Source of the DNA: Rhinopomastus cyanomelas
Lineage: Eukaryota; Chordata; Aves; Bucerotiformes; Rhinopomastidae
Reading direction: 5' to 3'
NCBI GenBank assembly: GCA_013400115.1
Contig: VXBP01007533.1
Location: 620,001 to 684,000 of the forward strand
DNA length: 64,000 bases
The position numbers and the translations under genes were made by a program. Under the pieces are notes generated by a model, which saw only the letters and a list, made by a program, of their open reading frames with translations, was not told where the DNA came from and searched no databases. Shown in pieces: positions 1-64,000 of this stretch (position 1 is its first letter; the number at the start of each line of letters is the position of its first letter).

Positions 1-545
1 TCGTCCCAGTACTGAGCCTTGTTGGACTCCACTAGACCCAGGCCTCCAACTAGGCTCTGTGCCATTTGCCACTACTCTCTGGCTTCTATCCTGTAGCCAG
101 TTCACTGTCCACCTCACTACCCTAGTGTCCAGACCACACTGCCTCAGTTTGGCTGTGAGGATGCTATGTGAGACTGTGTCAAAAGCCTTTCTGAAGTGAA
201 GATGGATGATATCCACCGCTTTGCCATCATCTGTCCACCTGCTTATGCCCTCAAAAGGCTATCAGGTTGGTCAAACATGACTTCCCCTTGGTGAAACCAT
301 GCTGACTGTCCCTAATGACCCTCTTGTCCTTGCTGTGCCTAGAGACAGCATCAAGGCTAAATTGCTCCATCACCTTTTCTGGGTTGGAGGTGAGGCTGAC
401 TGGTTTATAATTACTTAAGTCCTCCTCCTTACCGTTTTTTGGAGATTGGAGTGTCTTCCTTGGAGTCTGAATGGATTTGTTGTCTTTCTCACTTAGCTGG
501 GTTTTTTTTCCTTTGTCCAAAATGATTGGGAAAACGTTCACATTG
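1..545 (-). mobile_element. CR1/Jockey-clade LINE reverse transcriptase relic
   Basis: Read on the minus strand, the segment encodes parts of a LINE reverse transcriptase: NYKPVSLTS, DSQHGFTKGKSCLTNLIAF, then after a frame break near 250 a KAFDTVSHSIL-like stretch and a QGSVLG motif. These are typical of the CR1 clade. Frames are broken and the element runs off the left edge. The 5' edge near 545 is approximate. Confidence 0.85.
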
Positions 546-906
546 CCATCAGTCCCTTTTTACATAGTTCCGAAGTCCCTCCTTAATAGCCCCAAATCTC
601 ATTCAGCGCACTTGGATTTCTTTGTCTGACAGACAGCGTCATCTAACTTGGCTTACTGTGATGAATCCCTTCTGCTCATCTCAAAGACATCTATAACATG
701 CTCCACCTATAGTTTGGCTAGCAGCCACTGCATAGCTGTCTTTGTTTGTTTTGCCTTCCGCAAATAGTTTTTCTTCCCAAAAGGCTATTTATTACTCCTG
801 TTTCCAGTGAGGAATCAGTCTGGTTAAATATAGCTGGCTGAAATAGGAAAATATTTTAACTTGAGATGTTTAGAGGAATTGGGTAGCAGGTTTTTGTGTT
901 TAAACT

Positions 907-919
907 AAAAAAAAAAAAA
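907..919. repeat. A(13) homopolymer
   Basis: A run of 13 adenines lies in intronic sequence. No LINE or SINE body is recognisable beside it. Confidence 0.9.
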
Positions 920-2854
920 GAGTACTGATGCTGCTGAGCTGTAGCTGAGTTCCAATAACTGGGACTGCTACTCATGCTCGTAACTGCAAACATATGAAGA
1001 TCATGGAAAAACCTCTCCCTGGGTGACTGGTGCAGTCTCCCCCTTTTGACTGGTGATTTAAGGATCTGAATTTCTACTCATTTCCTGTGTTGACAGTGAG
1101 GAACAGACCACAGGCATTGAGGTGAGGAGCACTGCCTACGATGGAAAGTATCACACCATTTTTCTCATCGTTTTTGAGTGCAGGCAGGCTTAGACACTCT
1201 GAGCAGGGCATTCCCAGAAGCACAACGCTAATGCAAAGAGAGCTGCAACCCACAATTGTTGAGAGTATGTGCTAGAGATCTCCCAGCTGATCCCCCAGAC
1301 AGTTCTGATCTCCGGTAACGCTCACTTGAGAACAAATGTGGGAAAATCAAGTGAAGACACAGTTCTCTGTGAGCCATCTAGTCTCCAGCTTCTCAATCAG
1401 TTTCTACTCAGACCCTGGTTTCAGTTGGTATGACCTTTCACGGTGAGCTGCTTCTCAGATTGATGTGATCTTGCACAGTGAGCTGCTTCTCAGACAAGGG
1501 GTTTGGGTTTGGTTTGTGTTTTTGGGCTCCTTTGGAAGAGGAACAGGAGGTTTTCTGCCTTGCTGTCAAGAAAAAGGTGAAAAGCCCCACAGTTTTGTGG
1601 GCCTCTGCTGTTGTAGATCTTTATGTGTATTTCTTCCTATTTTATGTTAGTCTCTAGATTGTTGCTTTGCTTATTACAGCAGTTGTCTTCATATGTAGCT
1701 TCTCACCCTCTTGAGCAAGTGGGAGCCAGCTTGAATTGTCTCAGGATGGAGCACTGTTGTGGGGCACGATGGAGTCCCACTTCCCAAGGGTCAGCTATGC
1801 CGGCTGATATGTCAGAACTGCTAGGGCTCAGCTGATTTCGAATACTAAGTGGATTTTCTCTGAAATGACCCTATAAGTTTAGGAAAAAGACTGCATCTTC
1901 TTAGTAATGGTTTGGTGGTTTGATTTTTATTTTTTTTTTTTGTTTTCCATGACTGTAGGAAAAATTTTAACCTCTGCTCTGTCTGGTGTCCTGCTCTCTG
2001 AGGAACTGGGTTTTTGCATTGGTGAGACTTAAGATCTTAGGCTAGATATAGCCTGGCACATAGGCAACCCTAAAGAGTGATGCTGAGATGTTAGTGAGAC
2101 AGGAGTTAGTCTGGAAGAAGCTTGCAGCCTTTGCTGAGCATGTATTAGGCTGTCACTCAGCATGAGTATCTGTACAGACCACTTCATCCTCTTCAGGTGG
2201 GCTTTGCCACCTTGCCCACAACTGTGCTGCTTTACCTCAGTGTGGTCCCTGACCATGGTCACTGTGCCACTGCTTTGAACTTGACCCCGGTTGTTTTCTG
2301 TTTGTCCATTTGCTGTTGCTGCTGTTAAATTCAGGAAGGAAAAATCGTGAAGAGATGTTTCCAGAAGCTGAAATCCATTTTTGTGCATAGGGTGAGTAGA
2401 AGAGAGAGAGCATGAAGGACCTTGTCATCATCTCATCCCCAAGTGGCTGTAGCTGGGAAAGAGACTGGGTGTATCTTGGTGCCACCTATTCTAGGAACTT
2501 CTAAATGGACTTTGTACTGTGTTTATGGTGCTGGAGCTGGAAGATAACTTCTGGGCTTTGCAGTGCTCATGGGGATCTGGCTTTCAGTCCAAGTGCAAAA
2601 ATTGATTTACAAGCTGCTCAAGAGATGCTCCCACCTTGGATGTACTAATGGGAAACCAGCTCTAGGTGGCACCCCTTGGGCAGTGGATTTGGACAATATG
2701 ACCTCCAGAGTTCCAGTCCAATTTCAATCATTCTGTCTTTCTGGAAAGCCTAATTTGGAGTTAAGGGCTTGACTCAGCCCTTTAGAGTTTTGTCATCTTC
2801 ATCCCAATCCATTCTTCTTTCTTCTTCCTTGTTCACAGCACAACTTAATGACAT

Positions 2855-3100
2855 GAACTTGAAGAGAGGAGGTTTAGACTGGACATGAGGAACGAATTCT
2901 TTCCTGTGAGGGTGCTAAGACGCCGGAACAAGTTGCCCAGGGCAGTTGTGGCTGCTCTGTCCCTGGATGTGTTGAAAGCCAGGTTGGATGGGGCCCTGAG
3001 TAACCTGATCTAGTGAAGGTGTCCCTCCCTGTGCAGGGGGTTGGAACTGGATGATCTTTAAGGTCCCTTCCAACCCTGGCCAGTCTATGATTCTATGACA
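2855..3100 (+). mobile_element. CR1 LINE 3' end fragment
   Basis: A 5'-truncated CR1 copy. It starts in the conserved tail of the ORF2 region (GGTTTAGACTGGACATGAGG) and ends with GGTCCCTTCCAACCCTGG followed by TATGATTCTATGA, the CR1 terminal repeat. About 245 bp long, in the sense orientation to the cyclase gene. Confidence 0.92.
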
Positions 3101-6100
3101 TGCTGCACCAATAGCAGTGGATGGTGGTGTAAGATAACAGTAGCACTCTGTGGTGCTGACCTCACTGATGACCCTGGTGAATTCACAAACAGGGGCAGAC
3201 TGTGTCTGCAGCATACACCTTTCTCTTGCTGCACCTTTGCTTGTGAATGCTTGTATTAGGAAGCAGTGATTATTTAATAGCATGACATTTTTCTCTACTT
3301 CTGAGTAAGTTTCCTTGCAGCAAAAGACCCTGGCTTTGATTCACATGTACGTCAAATGCACTTTGCTTGTTCTCCAAGTCCTTAAAGCTCCCCAAGTCTG
3401 GGGTTTTGTTCTGTTTCCCGTGCAGTGCCTGTGGTGTTCTGCTTCCAGTAACACATGGTGTTTATACTCATGACTGGCATTACCATTGTGATGGTGATAG
3501 GATTTGTGTTCTTCGCCTTGCTTGATTTATGTTGTGGCTGGCGTGCAAGGCACGCACATGTCTCAAAATAGAACACGACTGGGTTTTTGTTTTTACATTA
3601 GAAGCACTGATGATTTAATTGAGCGTTTTGAAGAATCCTTTGTTTGCAGGGAAACCTGGCTGTGTTGTGTTCCTCCTTTGATAACTCTGTTAGCTCCAGA
3701 CACGTAAGGCTGCACTGTAGGTGTGTGTGGTTTTTAAATGTCTCACGTGGGTTTCCTGCTTTCCAGCTTGTCCTTAGCATTCCTACCCCTTATGCTTTCT
3801 GCCAAGATCTCTCCTTTTCCTGCAGTCTTGCAAAGAAACTTCTCCTTTGCCTTCTCAAAGATCCTGTGGTGCTTCTGCCTCAGGGTGTGTTAGTCGTACA
3901 GTCACAGCAAGGCTCACTTGCATCATAGGAGCTAGTTTACATGACCTGCAGTGGTAGGACCCAAGGTGCAGTGGAATGGACCTGAGCACAGGCTGGGAAA
4001 GCAGCTCAGGCTGGGCAGGTTCACACTGCTCTAGGATGTTACACCTACTAGTACCTGAGCTGCTTGTCTCTGCATATCTTTACTACTCTGTAAATGCATT
4101 ATAGACCACAAATGGGATGGGAAAGCTGAGCTTAGGGAATTTTTTCCCTTTAGCTGCTCCTCTCCATTTCACTTCACTCCACCTTTGCAGCTAAGTGAAG
4201 CACACTGCAAAAAGCATCCAGACATCCTGCTTATGGAGCTCTCACGGTCCACAGGGGTGGTGGAGTTGGTTTTTGATAAGGGCCAAGCTCAGGCAGAGGC
4301 TGGCATCCTGGTGGCAGCAGCAGCCAGAGCTTAGTGCCCACCTTGCCCTACGCTGTTCAGCAGCCCTGAATTTTGGAATCAACAAGAGCCAGTGGCAGAG
4401 AGATGCGCGTGTCAGAGTATCTGCCTTCCATGCTCCCCTGCCTGGGTCTGGTCCCTACCCAGAGGGAAGGGTGTCATGATCTGGAGGCTGCTCAGGCTTC
4501 TTTTCATCTTTCTTTGTCAAAGTCATGAGCCACACAGGGCAACGGGCACAAAACTGAGCTTGTCTTGTACAGCTGTAAAAAGTCTTGAACCAGTGCCTGC
4601 TGAAAACAGAAGCTGAAGTGGGATCTTCGGAAAGTATTCACCTCTACCCTATAACTGGGGTGCTTTTCAACCAAAATTAAACAGAAACAATTAGAAAATA
4701 AAAACCCAATCTAAAAGAACAGATTATAGTGCTCCTTTTCCTATCTGTCTGTCCCAGAAATAACCTGGTTTTGGTCTTCTTTTTGAGGTCATACCCTGGT
4801 TACTGCTGGACAGAACCCAATCAGATGGTACATCTGAAGGCAGTGACGGAGTGGAAAATATGAAAATATATTAAGAGCCATTAAAACATTGTAATTACAT
4901 GCTAAACTGGTTTTTCCACAAAGCAATAGCCTTTCAGATGAAGGGTCTGGGACACAGGGCTTATAATAGTTGCTGATGCCCAGGCTGCAGATCATGTGGT
5001 CAATCCCTTCCAGTCAGCTTCAGCTAATAGTCCTGTTAAATCATGGCCTTACTTAGGATATTTTTGACTTTCTGTTGACCACTGCAATTGACCCCCTCTT
5101 TGGAACAAGGAAGGCCTGTTACTGGCATTGTGCTCCTGCTAGTGAGGAAGTGCCTTGCTCTCCAAAGACTGTCAAACAGGTGGCTTGAACTGTGCCCTTC
5201 ATTACAATCATCCTCAGTGTTGTCCTTTAATAAAATCTTTCCATTGCTAAGAGCAGTCTGACATGCAAGATTGAATTGTAGAATGAAAACCTGAGAGTAG
5301 TGGAGAAGCTGTGTGTTTAAACTCCTAGTCTAGGTAAGAGGCACTGGCAGGACTGGGAGATGCTCCCTGTATGTGTGTTGTGCATGTAAGGAGATACAGT
5401 GGGCTTCATTTTTAGAGTAAAGCTTTAACTAAACACAGAGTACTTAGCTTTGACTAAACATCACATGCTGTTTCATGATTGCTTCTGTAAAAGAAGTCTA
5501 TGTTTTTCCCTGGTCGCTCTGGGCTGTTGGGTACTTCAAAGAAGGAAGGCTGAATTGGAGGGTTACTGGGACTACTAGAAAAAGAAACAAAAGTGGGATG
5601 GCATAGCACCATACACCTGGGTCCCCTTTCTTCCCTTCCATGTTATTAGCAGGATTAAGGGTGATAAACCTGGATATTGTCTCCACTGGTGGAGCTGCAG
5701 TGCTAGCAGGAGTATGTAGCTAGAACAGATTAGGCAGGAGAAGTAAAATGCAATTTAGTGGCTTTCAGATTCTTTGTTGAGAGCCGCAGACAGGCTTCAG
5801 GCTGAGTTCCTGTTTGCTGCTTTCTCCAATGATGATGTGCTGTTCTTTTTCCAGTCTCCTGCCACCAACATGTCATTCTCCTGTCTGTCTTCAGTTCCCA
5901 GATTACTGAGATTACTGCTTTGTCCTCTGCCATATCCCTTTGCGGTCCTTTCCATATCCTGATGTTATTTTCCATTTCCTGCAGCCCGTGTGTCCCAGGC
6001 AGTGTCTTTTAGTAGCTCGGTGACACAGCTGTTTGTTTGTTGAGCAGATCACACAGCTGCCTCAAGCCTGTGATGAAATGTGTTCAGTACTTTCATAAGA

Positions 6101-6197
6101 TACTTGATTAGCTGACATGGAAGTGGAGTGAGCGGGTGAACTGTGCAAGCAGATACCTTAATCACAAAGTGTGCTGCAGCTCAGTTACACAAAGGAC

Positions 6198-6640
6198 TCA
6201 ACGTGTAGCAAATTTTGAGATTTTCTTAACATGAGGAAAAAGCATGTGATGCGTGAAGGTCTTCCCCTTATTGCCAACCACCACGTCCATGTTGAACAGT
6301 GAGAAGAGACTTGAAGCATCTAAATCAAGTACTCCCAGCTCATTCTTTTGCTTTAGATAAAATCCAACTTTTTCCTTGACTACCCTCTCAAAAAATTGCC
6401 AGACTGGCTTTCCTGAAATCGTGTCATGAATTGTTCTTTCCTCAGACAAATCACTTACTCCAAGAAGAATCTCCAGTAGTAAATGTTGGTTTCATAACAG
6501 GGGCATCAAAGTTAACTTCACAATTCTTCTAACCAGCTCCTGTGCAGAACACACTTGTGGTTCCCATCTTACAGCATTTCCAGCTTTAATTCTGGCACTA
6601 AAGCCTGTTGCAATTCTTAGAATTGTAGTTTTTTCAGAAC
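6198..6640 (-). pseudogene. Coding-like relic of unknown origin
   Basis: On the minus strand an 83-codon open stretch (6449-6198) has protein-like composition: SGKPVWQFFERVVKEKVGF, ELGVLDLDASSLFSLF, HVKKISKFATR, then a stop. Just 5' of it (about 6460-6640 on the + strand) further coding-looking stretches such as FDAPVMKPTFTTGDSSW continue in other frames. This is what a frameshifted retrocopy or another integrated coding sequence would look like. I do not recognise the parent. No poly(A) tail or target duplication was identified. Chance cannot be excluded. Confidence 0.3.
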
Positions 6641-7791
6641 CTGGCCTGAGAGCTGCATGTGGGGCTGTGACCAGGCTGTTCTTGGAAGAGAAGGCTCAAG
6701 CTGCTGAATTTGAACAAAAATCAAATTGCTGGTCACCCGCAGAAGGTTACAAGTTTGAAGAAATGTTGTGGTCAGGTAGCTTCCATCTGAAAGAGCCTGA
6801 ATCTGTGCATAGGGTGGCTCTGTGTGTTTCTACTGATTTTTCTATTTGCCTGCTTGAAAATATTACCATGATGTAACTCCTAGGGATGCCTGATCCAGTT
6901 CTTTGCTGTGATAGTAGTGGAGAATGAAGGGATCAACCCTTCAATCACTCACCATGTTTATTAGGACACTTTGCTAGCACTAATTTTCAGACACAAGGAG
7001 AAGGCTCAGGGCATCCCCATATAGTATTTTCAGATAGATCTGCTGCTATCTGAGTGTCAAAGCAGCAATTGCTCTTTGTTCCTCCTGTGATAACACCTGG
7101 CTGTTACAGCACAGACAGGCAAAGAGTGGGAACATTTCAATTGAAGCATTTGCAGTTTGCAGTGTGCTGGCAGAGGAACATTCTTGCAGCAAGAGAGGTT
7201 TTGTTACGGTCACAAGTACTGCAGACATTTCCAGTTTGCACATGGCATGTGAACATGTCCTTAGGTTGCTTAGTGAGCGATAGAGGCAGCTCTAAGGCTT
7301 CAGCTGATTTCAAGTGTATTTCTTTGAGAAGTTTACTTTTTATTTGTAAATATGTGAATCTTGATTGATTTTTCATGTATTTTCTAAAATGTTTGAAGAT
7401 AGGCAAAGTGTATTTTGATTCAGACAACCCTGCATTCCTGTCTTGTTTTTCTCTTGTACAATTTAGCTTCAGTCTGACTAATGAGGAAGCATTTAATGCG
7501 GTATGTTTGGTTGATTTATTGGAGTTGAAAAGTAGAAGGAAAATATGAAAAACATGCTAGAATTGAAATGTGTTTCAGGATTTTTGCAAAAGAAAGGCTT
7601 GTGAAAATATTTTTGTCATCTTTCATTTGTGTCTGAAGACACCAATGGGAATTTCAACTGAAAACAGAGCTGCTGCATTCTGCATAGAGTGTGTTGAAGT
7701 TGTGTCTTGCAGAGAAAAAACAATTCCAAAAGGCCTGCTGTTTACACTTCGATTTTCTCTTCCTATTCAAGTGTAGCTTGATGCAATAAGA

Positions 7792-8283
7792 AGGACATTG
7801 AGGTGCTGGAAGAAAGGCATTGAGGGACTGGAGCAGGTCAAGAAAAGGGCTATGAAGGAGAGGTCTGGAAAACAGGCTCTATGAAGAGTGGCTGAGGGAA
7901 CTGAGGTTGTTTAGTCTAGAGAAGAGAAGGCTGAGCGGAGACCTTCTTGCTCTCTACAGCTCCCTCAAAGGAGGTTGTAGCGAGGCTGCTGCTGGTCTCT
8001 TCTCCCAAATTCCTGATGACAGGACAAGAGGAAATGGCCTCAAGTTGCATCAGGGGAGGTTCAGGTTGTGTCTTAGGAAGAAATTCTTTATTGAGAGAGT
8101 GGTTGGGCACTGGAACAGGCTGCCCATGGAGTGGGTGGAGTCCTCCTCTCTGGAGGTGTTCAAAAAACAGGTAGATCTAGCACTTGAGGCCATGGTCTAG
8201 GGGTTAGGCAGTTGTTGGGATGAGGGCTGGATGTGATGACCCTGGAGGTATTTTCAAGCCATCATGATTCTGTGATGCTATAA
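7792..8283 (+). mobile_element. CR1 LINE 3' fragment
   Basis: A CR1 copy of about 490 bp in sense orientation. Translated, it shows LFSLEKRRLSGDLLALY, DRTRGNGLKL and VGHWNRLPMEW, the conserved C-terminal part of CR1 ORF2 (usual form: HWNRLP). It ends with CATGATTCTGTGATGC. It lies about 570 bp upstream of the first visible exon. Confidence 0.95.
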
Positions 8284-8857
8284 TAATCAACGTCAATGAA
8301 ATCAAGCTCTTGATAAATGTTCCAATACACAAGTATTGCTTACGAATGTTATATAAATGTGTTCATAAATGTGTTTTGTCCTAGACCTCTGTGGTCATCA
8401 TGTCTGTTAATGTTATTCACCTGAGGGGAAAGCAGGCAGAGGAAGGTGGGTTTTTCTGCAGTGGAGCTCAGACACACACACTGTTATTGAGCTCAGAAGT
8501 TGAGAAATGTGAACCAAATAGGTAGGTGTTGATTTTATAGCTGGGCTAATCTGGTTATCATGTAGGAGTATTGTTGCTGATGATGGCTGATAGCATTACC
8601 ATGCCACCACCAGCTCCCAGCTTACTGTAAATGTTCTGGACACAGAGCAGGGATGTGGGTGTGAAAGGTTTTGGGGGTTTTCTCACCTTTTCTAATCTCT
8701 GGAGGAGAGGAGGCCATATCCTTCAGAGCCTTACATGTGACAGAAAGTCTATCGTATGGTGGCATTAGAGTTCCTACATGCTTCCTCATCCCTGGACTTC
8801 TATCCCAGAACTTAAGCAGCAAATTGTGTGACGCTTTTTCTCTGTTTCTTCCCTAAG

Positions 8858-63656
<54,799 letters not shown>

Positions 63657-64000
63657 GTAAGGAACTCACTTGAAATGTTTGCCCTGCTAGCCCCGGGTCA
63701 TTTACAGGTTTTGAGGCTTCATTAGAATTTGGGTTTTGGGTTTGTTTTACTCCCTCAAGCCACACATTGACTTACAACACATTCAAAGAAAAGCCAGCCA
63801 ACGCTGTCAGCTTCTGCCTTTAATCCTGACCAACTTTGGGTTAAACCTTGCAGTTCACTTCTGGGTGGAAGTTTAGAGCTGAGTTTCCCGAGTGCCTCAC
63901 TGTGACGCTTACTCAGTGGTGCTGCCAGCTTTGCTGTTTGGCTCTGTGCACTTGCGGGGTGTTTTCTTTCCCAAGGGCTCTGCTCACAGTGTGGTGAGGC
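63657..64000 (+). other. ADCY5 last visible intron (right edge open)
   Basis: Sequence after the GTAAGG donor. No exon for the C-terminal tail (about 40 residues after DRIQ) is seen before the window ends. Confidence 0.9.

Larger units (their letters stand above)
1..8857 (+). other. ADCY5 intron upstream of the first visible exon (left edge open)
   Basis: No ADCY5 exon is recognisable here. The exon that should precede ILFADIEGF was looked for by its expected protein motifs and not seen, so the whole stretch is taken as intron. It contains three CR1 segments (1-545, 2855-3100, 7792-8283), a 13-nt A run at 907-919 and an antisense coding-like relic at 6198-6640. The remaining sequence shows nothing I can name. 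Confidence 0.7.

Noticed and set aside
1..8857. Search for the preceding ADCY5 exon (end of the N-terminal membrane domain and start of C1a)
   Set aside because: No stretch with the expected coding motif and splice signals was found, so that exon most likely lies upstream of the window.

Overview
The window is vertebrate nuclear DNA, most likely from a bird. It holds 17 short GT-AG exons spread over long introns. The introns are studded with 5'-truncated CR1 (chicken repeat 1) LINE fragments whose 3' ends carry the typical ATTCTATGA-type repeats. No bacterial or organelle-type gene structure is visible. The species cannot be fixed from this sequence, and another sauropsid is not strictly excluded.

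The one gene that can be read is an adenylyl cyclase on the + strand, assigned to ADCY5 (type 5). Both gene ends lie outside the window. The 17 exons total 2,245 nt and join in one uninterrupted phase to encode 748 residues. They run from the ILFADIEGF motif of the first catalytic domain (C1a) to GVPDRIQ near the end of the second catalytic domain (C2). If the vertebrate 21-exon layout is conserved, these are exons 4-20. The N-terminus, the first six membrane helices and the C-terminal ~40 residues are missing.

Layout: 1-8857 is intron with a CR1 relic at the left edge and two more CR1 pieces. 8858-14244 holds four C1a exons. 22986-38103 holds the C1b linker exons, including a 23-nt microexon. 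39648-59508 holds the second membrane domain (TM7-TM12) with its glycosylated outer loops and a 24-nt microexon. 61898-63656 holds the helical linker and C2 exons. C1a supplies the two metal-binding aspartates. C2 supplies the adenine-contacting Lys and Asp and the catalytic Asn and Arg. The active site forms at the C1-C2 interface, where Gs-alpha and forskolin activate it.

Other content is repetitive or unassigned: about 16 CR1 segments in both orientations, including a nearly open reverse-transcriptase fragment at 47.9-49.1 kb; CA/TG microsatellites; a G-rich minisatellite beside a C2 exon; a local tandem duplication near 60.2 kb; and one antisense coding-like relic of unknown origin near 6.2-6.6 kb. 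I found no new multi-gene system. The more interesting signals are the microexons, a weak splice donor, an apparent extra glycosylation sequon, inverted CR1 pairs and the intronic G-rich tract.
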